Numbered from the stretch's first letter, positions 9,649 to 17,788 are shown. The stretch: DNA of 64,000 nucleotides from JBBRYB01 sp038238115 (GCA_038238115.1 JBBRYB010000017.1:12966-76965); one strand, 5' to 3'. The notes: a model not told the origin generated them from the sequence alone. Numbers and translations: made by a program.

Positions 9649-10988
9649 CTGTCGACGCCGCCCATCACCGGGTCAATGCTCGCCACCGCGACGATGACGT
9701 CGGCGAGCAGCCCGCCCTCGCACATCGCGGGCGCAGCCTGCAGGTTGACAAATGACGGGTCCCGGAAATGGGCGCGGTAGGGGCGGGTGCCGCCGTCGGA
9801 CACGATGTGGGCGCCGAGCTCGCCGCGCGGTGACTCCACTGGGACGTAGGCCTGGCCCGTCGGCACCCGGTAGCCCTCGGTCACGAGCTTGAAGTGGTGG
9901 ATCAACGCCTCCATCGACTCACCCATGATGTGGCGGATGTGGTCCAGCGAGTTGCCCATGCCGTCGGACCCCACGGCGAGCTGGGCCGGCCACCCGATCT
10001 TCTTGTCACCGATCATGACCGGAGCTCCCTCGAGGCCCCGCAGGCGCTCCGCGCACTGCTCGACGATCTTGAGCGACTCCCACATCTCGTCGACCCGGAT
10101 CCGGAACCGGCCGTAAGCGTCCGGGGTATCCCAGCACTTGACGTCGAAGTCGTAGGTCTCGTAGCCGGAGTAGGGCTGCTGCTTGCGCAGGTCCCACTCG
10201 TAGCCGGTCGAGCGCAGCACCGGCCCGGAGATGCCGAGGGCCAGACACCCGGCGAGGTCCAGGTAGCCGACGTCGACGAGCCGCCCCTTGAAGATGGGGT
10301 TGGCGTTGCAGAGGGCGGCGTACTCCGGCAACCGCTTCTTCATCACGCCGATGAACTCGTGGATTTTCTCCAAGGCACCTGGGGGCATGTCCTGCGAGAT
10401 GCCCCCAGGGCGGATGAAGGCGTGGTTCATCCGCAGACCGGTGATGAGCTCGAACAAGTCGAGGACGAGCTCCCGCTCGCGGAAGCCGATCGTCATCACG
10501 GTCAGCGCGCCGATCTCCAAGCCTCCGGTCGCGATCGCCACCAGGTGCGACGAGATCCGGTTGAGCTCCATGAGCAGGACGCGCATGACCTGCGCCTTCT
10601 CGGGGATGTCCGCCTCGATGTCGAGCAGCCGCTCGACGCCGAGGCAATAGGTCGCCTCGTTGTAGAAGGGGGCCAGGTAGTCCATCCGGGTGCAGAACGT
10701 CACGCCCTGCGTCCAGTTGCGGTACTCCATGTTCTTCTCGATGCCGGTGTGGAGGTAGCCGATGCCACAGCGGCATTCGACGACCGTCTCGCCGTCGAGC
10801 TCGAGGATCAGCCGAAGCACGCCGTGTGTGGACGGGTGCTGAGGCCCCATGTTGACGACGACGCGTTCGTCGGCTTCGAGGTCGATGCCGGACACGACCG
10901 AGTCCCAGTCCTGACCGGTCACGGTGAAGACCTTGCCGGAGGTGGTGTCCTGCTCGGTGGCGTAGGGGTCGTGCAGCGTGCCAGTCAT
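9645..10988 (-). CDS. nuoD: NADH-quinone oxidoreductase subunit D
   Basis: This is the 49-kDa-type subunit (447 residues) that, with NuoB and NuoH, forms the quinone reduction site. It is related to the large subunit of [NiFe]-hydrogenases but lacks the nickel ligands. Recognisable stretches include VNMGPQHPSTHGVLRLILELDGE (residues about 45-67), containing the quinone-site histidine, and GIGYLHTGIEKNMEYRNW. The first 40 residues are an extension compared with E. coli NuoCD-derived sequences. The start ATG 10988 shares one base with the nuoC stop. Confidence 0.98.
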   Translation of the reverse strand: MTGTLHDPYATEQDTTSGKVFTVTGQDWDSVVSGIDLEADERVVVNMGPQHPSTHGVLRLILELDGETVVECRCGIGYLHTGIEKNMEYRNWTQGVTFCTRMDYLAPFYNEATYCLGVERLLDIEADIPEKAQVMRVLLMELNRISSHLVAIATGGLEIGALTVMTIGFRERELVLDLFELITGLRMNHAFIRPGGISQDMPPGALEKIHEFIGVMKKRLPEYAALCNANPIFKGRLVDVGYLDLAGCLALGISGPVLRSTGYEWDLRKQQPYSGYETYDFDVKCWDTPDAYGRFRIRVDEMWESLKIVEQCAERLRGLEGAPVMIGDKKIGWPAQLAVGSDGMGNSLDHIRHIMGESMEALIHHFKLVTEGYRVPTGQAYVPVESPRGELGAHIVSDGGTRPYRAHFRDPSFVNLQAAPAMCEGGLLADVIVAVASIDPVMGGVDR

Positions 10989-11839
10989 CAGTTGTACGTC
11001 CTCCGCTGGTCGGGCGGCGGGATCGTCGCCCCCTTGTACTCGACCGGGATCCCGCCCAGCGGGTAGTCCTTGCGCTGGGGGTGCCCGGGCCAGTCGTCGG
11101 GCATCTCGATGCGCGTCAGCGCCGGATGCCCGTCGAAGACGATGCCGAAGAAGTCAAAGGTCTCGCGCTCGTGCCAGTCGTTCGTCGGGTAGATGGCGAC
11201 GACTGACGGGATGTGCGGGTCTTCGTCAGGGCAGGTCACCTCGACCCGGATACGGCGGTTGTGCGTCATCGACAGCAGATGGTAGACAGCGTGCAGCTCG
11301 GCACCTGTCTCGTGCGGGTAATGGACGCCGCTGACGCCGCTGCAGAACTCGAAGCGCAGTTCGGCGTCGTCTCGCAGGTGCTGCATCACCGACGGCAGGT
11401 GCTCACGCTCCACATGGAACGTGATCTCGCCGCGATGTACGACTACCTTGCTCACGGCGCCGGCCACACCGCTCGATGCCAGCCGCGCCTCGAGCTGGTC
11501 GGCTGCCACGTCGAACCATCCGCCGTACGGGCGCTGGGTGGACCCGGGAATCGCCACCGGACGCACGAGCCCGCCATAGCCTGACGTGTCGCCGGTGCCG
11601 GCAACCCCGAACATGCCGTGGCGGACGTCGACGACGTCGAGGTCCTGGTGCGGCGGGAGCGGGCCGGGGTCGTCGCTGACGACCATCTCGTTGTCCGCCA
11701 GGGACTTGTCCTGCACGGACCTCTGGTCGGCCGGCTTGTCCGCCATCGACCGCTCACCCACCGGCTTCTCCGGTACGCCGCTGGGCTGTCCGGCCGGCGG
11801 CATCGGAGGCGGCTTGTCGTCAGACTGCTTGTCGCTCAT
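10988..11839 (-). CDS. nuoC: NADH-quinone oxidoreductase subunit C
   Basis: This is the 30-kDa-type subunit of the peripheral arm (283 residues). The conserved domain begins around residue 105 and contains LRFEFCSGVSGVHYP and the strongly conserved region ETFDFFGIVFDGHPALTRIEMPDDWPGHP, ending in KDYPLGG. The first 75 residues are a Pro/Asp/Lys-rich low-complexity extension not seen in short NuoC proteins. It overlaps nuoB by ATGA and nuoD by one base. NuoC and NuoD are separate genes here, unlike the fused E. coli nuoCD. Confidence 0.97.
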   Translation of the reverse strand: MSDKQSDDKPPPMPPAGQPSGVPEKPVGERSMADKPADQRSVQDKSLADNEMVVSDDPGPLPPHQDLDVVDVRHGMFGVAGTGDTSGYGGLVRPVAIPGSTQRPYGGWFDVAADQLEARLASSGVAGAVSKVVVHRGEITFHVEREHLPSVMQHLRDDAELRFEFCSGVSGVHYPHETGAELHAVYHLLSMTHNRRIRVEVTCPDEDPHIPSVVAIYPTNDWHERETFDFFGIVFDGHPALTRIEMPDDWPGHPQRKDYPLGGIPVEYKGATIPPPDQRRTYN

Positions 11840-12396
11840 CGCAGCAGACCCGTCATCGACGAGGTCGGTGCCGCGTCGAGGGCGGCATGCTCCGACGCCC
11901 GGACCTCGGCCAGCCGGTCCGCGCCGAGCTTGCCGTGCTGGATGTTGCTGTGCAACTTGAGCACGGCGTCGATGAGCATCTCAGGACGCGGCGGGCAGCC
12001 CGGCAGGTACATGTGGACGGGGACGACGTGGTCGACGCCCTGCACGATCGCGTAGTTGTTGAACATGCCACCGCTGCTCGCACAGACGCCCATCGCGAGA
12101 ACCCACTTCGGTGCGGCCATCTGGTCGTAGATCTGGCGCAGGACCGGAGCCATCTTCTGGCTTACTCGCCCAGCGACGATCATCAGGTCGGCCTGGCGCG
12201 GTGACGCTCTGAACACCTCCATGCCGAAACGCGCTATGTCGTAACGCGGCCCGCCAGACGTCATCATCTCGATCGCGCAGCAGGCCAAGCCGAAGGTCGC
12301 TGGCCACAGCGACGCCTTGCGAAAGTAGCCGGCCAACCCCTCGACGGTCGAGAGCAGCACTCCCGACGGCAGCTTGTCCTCGATTCCCATCCTCAA
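11836..12396 (-). CDS. nuoB: NADH-quinone oxidoreductase subunit B (cluster N2)
   Basis: This subunit (186 residues) carries the terminal cluster N2, which reduces the quinone. The unusual tandem-cysteine ligand pair is present at Cys39-Cys40 (GLACCAIEMM), with Cys105 and Cys134 (YLPGCPPRPE) completing the site. A 57-bp gap separates it from nuoA. The C-terminal 20 residues are poorly conserved. All catalytic residues look intact. Confidence 0.98.
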   Translation of the reverse strand: MRMGIEDKLPSGVLLSTVEGLAGYFRKASLWPATFGLACCAIEMMTSGGPRYDIARFGMEVFRASPRQADLMIVAGRVSQKMAPVLRQIYDQMAAPKWVLAMGVCASSGGMFNNYAIVQGVDHVVPVHMYLPGCPPRPEMLIDAVLKLHSNIQHGKLGADRLAEVRASEHAALDAAPTSSMTGLLR

Positions 12397-12453
12397 CCGC
12401 CTCGCTCGTGGCTCGCGCCCATCAGGTCTTCGACGTCCATCAGGCTCTTCCCT

Positions 12454-12813
12454 TCAGTCCCACTCGAGTCCGCCGCGCCGCCACACGTAGGCGTAGGCGA
12501 TGAAGACCGTGCCGATGAAGACCACCATCTCGATCAAACCGAAAAGCTTCATCGAGTCGAAGAAGACGGCCCACGGGAACAAGAAGATGATCTCGATGTC
12601 GAAGACGATGAACAGCATGGCGGTGATGTAGTACTTCACCGGGAACTTGCCACCCCCGACCGGCTGTGGTGTGGGCTGGATCCCGCACTCGTAGGAGTCG
12701 AGCTTTGCGCGGTTGTAGCGCTTCGGACCGATCAGCGTGCTGGCGGCCACGGACCCGATCGCGAAGAGGGCCGCGAGCAGTCCAAGACCGAGGATGGGGA
12801 CATATTCACTCAC
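12454..12813 (-). CDS. nuoA: NADH-quinone oxidoreductase subunit A
   Basis: This ND3-like membrane subunit (119 residues) has three hydrophobic segments and the conserved loop with DSYECGIQPTPQP, where the Cys reports conformational changes near the quinone site. The start is GTG 12813, preceded by AGGAGCG about 8 bases upstream. It is the first gene of the nuo series. Only 85 bp separate it from the stop of the upstream menaquinone reductase gene on the same strand, so both may sit on one message. Confidence 0.97.
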   Translation of the reverse strand: MSEYVPILGLGLLAALFAIGSVAASTLIGPKRYNRAKLDSYECGIQPTPQPVGGGKFPVKYYITAMLFIVFDIEIIFLFPWAVFFDSMKLFGLIEMVVFIGTVFIAYAYVWRRGGLEWD

Positions 12814-12898
12814 GCGTCTCGCTCCTGTCTGCCGGTGGCTGCTGACGTTCGAAACTGCTCCGTCACCGAGTTCGCCTCATCCTAGGACCGCCGCATCG

Positions 12899-14194
12899 TC
12901 AGGCCGCAGGTGCCATCGTGGAGAGCCCGTTGATGACGCGGTCCACGGCGTCGCCGTCGCGCGGATCGGTCAGGTTGGCGAGCAGCTTGAGGGCGAAACG
13001 CATCAAGGTCGGCCTCGGCAGACCGTGTCGGGTGGCGAACTGCATCACCTGCGGGTGGCCGATCGCGGTGACGAAGACGCGGCCAAGGGTGTAGTAGCCG
13101 CCGTAGCGCTGGTCGAGGGCGCTGACGTAGCCGTGCAGGGCCCGCTCGTGGCCGGCGGACGTCGTACGGCTCATCGCCTGGGTAATCGCGTTGGCCGCCA
13201 TCTCGCCGGACTCCATGGCGTAGGCGATGCCCTCCCCGTTGAATGGGTTCACCATGCCGCCGGCGTCTCCGACGAGAAGCATGCCGTTGGCGTAGTGCGG
13301 CTTGCGGTTGAAGCCCATCGGCAGCGCCGCCCCTCGCACCGGCGCCGTCCGGTTGTGTTCCCGGAACCCCCACTCCTGCGGCGTGTGGTCGAGCCACTTC
13401 GTGAGCAGCTGCTTGTAGTCGACGTTGCCGAAGGCCGAAGACGTGTTGAGGATGCCGAGGCCGACGTTGACAGTGCCGTCGCCCACTCCGAACATCCATC
13501 CATAGCCAGGAAGCAGGGCCCTCGAACCAGGCTCACCGTCCCACAGTTCGAGCCACGACTCGAGCCAGTCGTCGTCGTGGCGGGGGCTCGTGTAGTAGGT
13601 GCGGACCGCGACCCCGAGGGGGCGGTCGTCGCGCCTCTGCAGACCCATCGCCAGGCTGAGACGGGTGGAGTTCCCGTCGGCGGCGATGACGACCGGGGCG
13701 CGGTAGGTCGCCTCGGCGCCGGCCTTGCGGCCGTCGTCATCGACCGGCTTCGCGGTGACCCCGACGACCCGGCCGGCGTCGTCGAGGACGGGTCCGGTGA
13801 CGCTCGTGCGCTCGTGGAGCTGCGCTCCCGCCTTCTGCGCGTGCCGGACCAGGATCTCGTCGAAGTCGAGCCGTGTGCGCACGAGCCCGAAGCCGGGGTA
13901 GTGGGCCAGGTCCGGCCAGGGCAGCTCGAGGCGATGGCCGCCGCCGACGATGCGCAGGCCCTGGTTCCTGATCCAGCCGGGCTCGTCGAGGTCGATGCCC
14001 ATCGAGATGAGCTGTCGCACGGCGCGGGGGGTCAGCCCGTCGCCACAGACCTTCTCGCGCGGGAACGCGGTCTTCTCCAGCACCACGACGTCGACGCCGG
14101 CCTGGGCGAGATAGCTCGCGGCCGAGGCGCCTGCGGGTCCGGCTCCGACGATGATGACGTCGGCCTGCCGCTCGCTCGCGGTGGGCGCAGTCAT
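12899..14194 (-). CDS. menJ: Geranylgeranyl reductase family flavoenzyme, probable menaquinone reductase
   Basis: This 431-residue FAD-dependent oxidoreductase has an N-terminal dinucleotide-binding motif GAGPAGASAASYLA (residues 17-30), a GDGLTPRAV stretch after the first strand region, and the GDAGGMVNPFNGEGIAYAMESG motif that binds the FAD ribityl chain. It belongs to the geranylgeranyl reductase family. Because it sits directly ahead of nuo and menaquinone genes are near, I infer that it saturates an isoprene unit of menaquinone, as MenJ does in mycobacteria; reduction of another isoprenoid is possible. A Rex-type dyad lies 74 bp upstream of the start. Confidence 0.85.
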   Translation of the reverse strand: MTAPTASERQADVIIVGAGPAGASAASYLAQAGVDVVVLEKTAFPREKVCGDGLTPRAVRQLISMGIDLDEPGWIRNQGLRIVGGGHRLELPWPDLAHYPGFGLVRTRLDFDEILVRHAQKAGAQLHERTSVTGPVLDDAGRVVGVTAKPVDDDGRKAGAEATYRAPVVIAADGNSTRLSLAMGLQRRDDRPLGVAVRTYYTSPRHDDDWLESWLELWDGEPGSRALLPGYGWMFGVGDGTVNVGLGILNTSSAFGNVDYKQLLTKWLDHTPQEWGFREHNRTAPVRGAALPMGFNRKPHYANGMLLVGDAGGMVNPFNGEGIAYAMESGEMAANAITQAMSRTTSAGHERALHGYVSALDQRYGGYYTLGRVFVTAIGHPQVMQFATRHGLPRPTLMRFALKLLANLTDPRDGDAVDRVINGLSTMAPAA

Positions 14195-14267
14195 GGGCGA
14201 GGGGTCCTTACGTCGTCTGACTCGTGTTCACAGCAACATGTCGTCCGCCCGACGTACGCCGACACGC

Positions 14268-14285
14268 AAGTGAAAAGCTTCACGA
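14268..14285 (-). promoter_or_regulatory. Candidate Rex operator upstream of menJ-nuo
   Basis: The plus-strand sequence AAGTGAAAAGCTTCACGA contains a perfect GTGAA-N4-TTCAC dyad. This matches 11 of the 14 defined positions of the Rex operator TTGTGAA-N4-TTCACAA. A possible -10 (TACACT, minus strand, 14303-14308) would place the dyad just downstream of the transcription start of menJ. Rex is encoded in this window, and nuo is a known Rex target in Streptomyces. Confidence 0.5.
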
Positions 14286-14336
14286 GCGGACTGACGTCGC
14301 CCAGTGTAGGTCGTCGCCGCAACACATCCGCCGTAG

Positions 14337-14483
14337 GGTCAGCTGATGCCGCCGAGGGGTCAGCCGGCTCCGCCAACAGGTCAGCCGGCTCCGCCAACAG
14401 GTCAGCAGGTTCCGCCAACAGGTCAGCAGGTTCCGGCAACAGGTCAGCAGGTTCCGGCAACGGGTCAGCTTGTCGGCCGAGGG
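14337..14483. repeat. 21-bp tandem repeat, about 7 units
   Basis: Five clean units (14358-14462) follow the pattern GGTCAGC-AGG/CGG-TTCC/CTCC-GCAACA, flanked by one degenerate unit on each side (14337-14357 and 14463-14483). Neighbouring units differ by one to three bases, so the array looks like recent stepwise expansion. It lies between divergent genes, upstream of both. Confidence 0.85.
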
Positions 14484-14650
14484 CTCAGTTCTCGGCGCGA
14501 GATGTGACTCTCGGCGCAGAGTCGATGAAATGGGGTAAATGCCCACGGTCCTCCGTTGAGGCGTTAGCCTTCGACTCCCGCTCATCGTGTGGATCCGCCC
14601 GTGGCCTCCCGCCCTGGCCATCGGTGGGCTGGTCACGGCCGGAGGCGCAG

Positions 14651-16090
14651 ATGTCGAGCAGACCAGGTGGGGCAACCAGCGCGAGGAGTTGGCGCGTGGC
14701 GACGGGACTGTTGGCACCTGCCGCGGTTCTCGCGCTTGCCACGTCAGTCCTGGCAGCGCCAGTCGGCGCCGTACCCGCAACGATTGCGGCGGCAGCAACG
14801 GACGACTGGGGTCCGCCGGTGACCATCGTCGAAGACGTGGGGACGGGCGGGTCTTCGGCCGCCTCGGGCGCGGGCTTCACATCGCGGGGTCGAGAGATTG
14901 TGCTGTATCAGTCCGGCAGCCAGCTGTTCGTCGCGACGAGGCCTGCGGGTCGGCGGAACTGGAACGCGCCGGTCGCGTTGACTGCCCCAGCGGTGAGCTA
15001 TCTCGAGGCGCCACGGCTGATGACCTGGGGTGACGGTCGCGCCACCGTGCTGTGGACGGTGGGCGCCGGTCGGGTGCGCATCTTCTACAAGGACATGGCA
15101 GCCAACGGCAGGTGGGGGCCGCGGCATCGGGTCGGGATTCCCACCCTGCCGACCATCTTCAGTCTGCAGTCCGTCCGCCACGAGAACGGCACGTTCGCTC
15201 TGGCGTGGACGCGGGGGGAGGGATACGGGGCCGAGGCGGCCGTGCGGTTCCCTGGCGAGCCATGGCGGATGACCGCGCAGCACCCGCTTGTCGACTCGCA
15301 CCCGACGGGTGTCTTCGTCGACCGCCACGGCAGCGTCCACGTCGCTGTCTTCCAGGAGACGCCCGACAACAAGGCGCTCACGGCAGCAGTCCGCCGAAGC
15401 CGTGGCGTCTACGTCCTCGATGTCCGTCCCAACGGCAGCTGGGGCACACCCCACCGGGTCGGTCCGCCCGCAGGCATCTCCCTCCAGGACTACGGAAGGT
15501 ACGGCTTCTCGGCCAACCACGACGGTGACGTCCTGCTCAGTTGGGGTGAATACCAGACGGACGGTCTCCACAACGTGCTGAGGGTCAGGCACGTCGGCGG
15601 CGGCTTCGGCCCGCGGCATGTCCTCTCCGCACAGCCGAGCAACGCCTTCGGCAACGGCGAGTTCCCCTTGTCCGCGATCACCCGGTCCGGTGGTGCGGTC
15701 ATCGTCTACGGAGAAAGCATGTCCAAGGACGACTTCAGCCATCAGCTCTATCTGCAGCGCATGACCGCACGAGGCACGTGGCTGCCGCCACGGCTGATCA
15801 CCCCTGCTCTCGGGAATTACTACTACCCCACCCGGCTCGCCGTGGACCCACGCGGCACCGCCTTGATCTCCTATACGCAAGTCGATGGCCAAGGCAACGA
15901 GATCGAGACCCGCGTGGTCCGTTGCGTCAAGGCGATGCCGTGCCGGGCAAGCACAACCTTCAGCGACCTGCACCGGGACAGCCTGATCGCGCTGGGCCTG
16001 GATGGCCAAGGCCTGCTGGTCACCCGGCGGACAGGTACGCCGGCGACAGCCAGCGACCTGGTGTCGCGGCGGCTCGCTCCGCTTCCGTAG
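14651..16090 (+). CDS. Secreted protein with beta-propeller-like repeats
   Basis: The product has 479 residues and I do not recognise a named family. Residues 1 to about 42 are a signal peptide: Arg-rich start, hydrophobic core LLAPAAVLALATSVLAA, and small residues before APVGAVPA. The mature part has about six spaced W-x-x-P motifs (WGPPVTI, WNAPVAL, WGPRHRV, WGTPHRV, FGPRHVL, WLPPRLI), each followed by a strand-rich segment with R/ATVLW-, FALAW- or ALISY-type strands. This is the pattern of a sialidase/BNR-like propeller, without visible catalytic residues. The start is ATG 14651, with GGAGG six to seven bases upstream; the frame is open far upstream by chance. It is transcribed away from menJ. 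Confidence 0.8.
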   Translation: MSSRPGGATSARSWRVATGLLAPAAVLALATSVLAAPVGAVPATIAAAATDDWGPPVTIVEDVGTGGSSAASGAGFTSRGREIVLYQSGSQLFVATRPAGRRNWNAPVALTAPAVSYLEAPRLMTWGDGRATVLWTVGAGRVRIFYKDMAANGRWGPRHRVGIPTLPTIFSLQSVRHENGTFALAWTRGEGYGAEAAVRFPGEPWRMTAQHPLVDSHPTGVFVDRHGSVHVAVFQETPDNKALTAAVRRSRGVYVLDVRPNGSWGTPHRVGPPAGISLQDYGRYGFSANHDGDVLLSWGEYQTDGLHNVLRVRHVGGGFGPRHVLSAQPSNAFGNGEFPLSAITRSGGAVIVYGESMSKDDFSHQLYLQRMTARGTWLPPRLITPALGNYYYPTRLAVDPRGTALISYTQVDGQGNEIETRVVRCVKAMPCRASTTFSDLHRDSLIALGLDGQGLLVTRRTGTPATASDLVSRRLAPLP

Positions 16091-16122
16091 CGACAGGGCT
16101 CGAGCGACTCCAGGAGTCACTG

Positions 16123-16548
16123 TCAGGCCATGCCGTAGGCGTTGGTGACGGTGAATCCGGCGACCAGGCGGTGGTCGGCGATCATCGCCCGGCGGTAGTC
16201 GTCCCAGTCGGGGTGGTCCTCCCCCCTGACCGAGCGGTAGAGCTCGACCAGCTCCGCCATGGCCGAGTCGTCCGGCGCCCGGGTCACCTCGGAAAGTTCG
16301 GCGTTCCCCTCCAGCACTGCGTAGGACCAGCCATCCGAGCTCGACACATGCAGTGAGGCCCGTGGGTCGCGGCGCAGGTTCTTGACCTTGGCGCGGTCGT
16401 CCGTTACGGAGATCCGCACGAGCCTGGTCTCGGCGCTGAAGTGGTAGTTGATGTTCGACAGCTGGGGACGGCCGTCACGCTTGAGCGTGGCGAGCACGCC
16501 GAGGTTGCGGTCGGCGGCGAGCCGGAGGAGTGCGGGAGCGAGGGTCAT
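16123..16548 (-). CDS. PPOX-class flavin/F420-dependent oxidoreductase-like protein
   Basis: This 141-residue split-barrel protein belongs to the pyridoxamine-5'-phosphate-oxidase-like group (RNLGVLATLKRDGRPQLSNINYHF at residues 15-38, then RDPRASLHV). Actinobacterial members usually bind F420 or FMN and reduce small molecules; the substrate cannot be told. I place the start at ATG 16548; a longer form starting 12 codons upstream would overlap the divergent promoter. It is divergent from the VOC gene at 16619 and converges on the propeller-like gene. Confidence 0.8.
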   Translation of the reverse strand: MTLAPALLRLAADRNLGVLATLKRDGRPQLSNINYHFSAETRLVRISVTDDRAKVKNLRRDPRASLHVSSSDGWSYAVLEGNAELSEVTRAPDDSAMAELVELYRSVRGEDHPDWDDYRRAMIADHRLVAGFTVTNAYGMA

Positions 16549-16600
16549 GCCGACCAGCATCCGCCCCGGGCAGCACGCCGGCAAGGAGGCACCCGGGCTG

Positions 16601-16619
16601 TCGTGTCACGATGACACGA
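16601..16619. promoter_or_regulatory. Perfect 8-3-8 dyad at the start of the VOC gene
   Basis: TCGTGTCA-CGA-TGACACGA is an exact inverted repeat that ends on the A of the ATG at 16619. It sits in the 70-bp gap between two divergent genes, so it could be an operator for both, or an RNA hairpin covering the start codon of the plus-strand gene. Confidence 0.55.
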
Positions 16620-16987
16620 TGACGAGCCGATTCGCCGTCCTGGCTATCGACGCGCTCCGCCCGAGAGCCGTCGCCGACTTCTGGTGCGACGCCTTGGGAT
16701 GGGACGTCGTGGAGGAGGCCGAAGGGGGAGTCAGCATCGCGCCTCCGGGCCGGGACTGGCCCACGATCGACGTCATGCCCGTGCCGGAGGCCAAGACGGT
16801 CAAGAACCGGCTTCACCTCGATCTTCGAGCCGACGGTACGACGACCGAGGCCGAACTCGACCGGCTGCTGGCGCTCGGAGCTCGGCGCGTCGACGTGGGC
16901 CAGGCTCCCGACTCGACCTGGGTCGTGCTCGCCGACCCGGAGGGCAACGAGTTCTGCCTGCTGTCCCGCTCCGTCCAAGACGTCTGA
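16619..16987 (+). CDS. VOC (glyoxalase-like) family protein
   Basis: This 122-residue single-domain protein of the vicinal-oxygen-chelate superfamily contains FAVLAIDALRPRAVADFWCDALGW at the N-terminus, NRLHLDL in the middle and WVVLADPEGNEFCLL at the C-terminus, the standard order of beta-alpha-beta modules. Members include small-molecule resistance proteins, isomerases and sensors; the substrate is unknown. The start ATG 16619 is inferred from the domain N-terminus; the nearest purine-rich stretch (AAGGAGG, 16583-16589) is rather far upstream, and a dyad covers the start. Confidence 0.8.
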   Translation: MTSRFAVLAIDALRPRAVADFWCDALGWDVVEEAEGGVSIAPPGRDWPTIDVMPVPEAKTVKNRLHLDLRADGTTTEAELDRLLALGARRVDVGQAPDSTWVVLADPEGNEFCLLSRSVQDV

Positions 16988-17042
16988 GCGCACGGCGAGG
17001 GCGCGTGAGCAGAAGCGGCAAGCTGCCCGCCGGGGCTGGGTC

Positions 17043-17735
17043 TCAGCGATGGGCGCGGTGCAGCGCGACGATGCCCCCGGACAGGTTGCGGAAGCAGACA
17101 TCGCGCCACCCGTTCTCGGCGATGATCGCGGCCAACCGCTGCTGGTCGGGCCAGGCTTGGATCGACTCGGCGAGATAGACATAGGAGTCCGGGTTGGACG
17201 ACACCGCCCTGGCCACTGGCGGCAACGCGCGCATCAGGTACTCGGCGTACACCTTGCGGAACGGGCCGAACGTCGGGTGGCTGAACTCGCACACGACCAG
17301 CCGGCCGCCGGGCTTGGTGACCCGTGCGGCCTCGGCGAGCGCCTGGGCGTGATCGGCCACGTTGCGAAGGCCGAAGGAGATCGTCACGGCCTCGAACGTG
17401 AGGTTGGCGAACGGCAACCGCGTGGCGTCGCCTGCCACGAAGGGCAGTCGCGGGTGCGTGCCCTTGCCGACCGAGAGCATGCCCATCGAGAAGTCGCAGG
17501 GTACGACCGTCGCGCCGACGACGGCGAGGAACGGCAGGCTGCTCGTCCCGGTACCGGCCGCGAGGTCGAGGATCCGGTCGCCGGGGCGCGCGTCGACGGC
17601 GGCCGTGACGGCACGACGCCACCGCCGGTCCTGGCCCATCGACAAGATGTCGTTGGTGACGTCGTACCGCCTCGCGACGCCGTCGAACATGGCGGCCACC
17701 TGGCGCGGCTGTTTGTCCAGACGTGCCCGGCTCAT
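17043..17735 (-). CDS. menG: Demethylmenaquinone methyltransferase
   Basis: This 230-residue SAM-dependent methyltransferase of the UbiE/MenG family carries out the last step of menaquinone synthesis, the methylation of demethylmenaquinone. It shows the FDGVARRYDVTNDILSMGQDRRWRR N-terminal signature, the SAM motif ILDLAAGTGTSSLPF, and the FGLRNVADHAQALAEAARVTKPGGRLVVCEFS region. I use ATG 17735; the frame is open 66 codons further upstream, into the divergent menF promoter and gene. It is transcribed divergently from menF with a 53-bp gap. Confidence 0.95.
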   Translation of the reverse strand: MSRARLDKQPRQVAAMFDGVARRYDVTNDILSMGQDRRWRRAVTAAVDARPGDRILDLAAGTGTSSLPFLAVVGATVVPCDFSMGMLSVGKGTHPRLPFVAGDATRLPFANLTFEAVTISFGLRNVADHAQALAEAARVTKPGGRLVVCEFSHPTFGPFRKVYAEYLMRALPPVARAVSSNPDSYVYLAESIQAWPDQQRLAAIIAENGWRDVCFRNLSGGIVALHRAHR

Positions 17736-17774
17736 GGCGACCAGCCTCGCACGTGGCGCCGACGGCTCAGGCTC

Positions 17775-17780
17775 TAGGCT
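17775..17780 (+). promoter_or_regulatory. -10 element of menF, probably leaderless
   Basis: TAGGCT fits the actinobacterial TANNNT -10 consensus and ends eight bases before the GTG start, which would put transcription and translation start at almost the same base. No good Shine-Dalgarno sequence precedes the GTG. Confidence 0.45.
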
Positions 17781-17788
17781 GTCGAGTT

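Larger units (their letters stand above)
14195..14650. other. Gene-free region holding operator and tandem repeat
   Basis: This 456-bp gap between the divergent menJ and the secreted-protein gene has no convincing ORF. It holds the Rex-type dyad and a 21-bp tandem array, described separately. Open frames running through the array exist on both strands only because the 21-bp period is a multiple of three. Confidence 0.7.

Noticed and set aside
14191..14460. Minus-strand 89-codon frame with EPADLL repeats
   Set aside because: It is the 21-bp tandem array read in frame, with no ribosome-binding site and no recognisable domain; the other strand also stays open.
14337..14483. CRISPR array
   Set aside because: Units are directly adjacent with no spacers and there are no cas genes. 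The same applies to the arrays at 34179 and 34584.
12737..16090. A 1117-codon plus-strand open frame as one gene
   Set aside because: The 5' half is antisense to nuoA and menJ and crosses a tandem repeat. Only the part from ATG 14651, with a ribosome-binding site and signal peptide, looks real.
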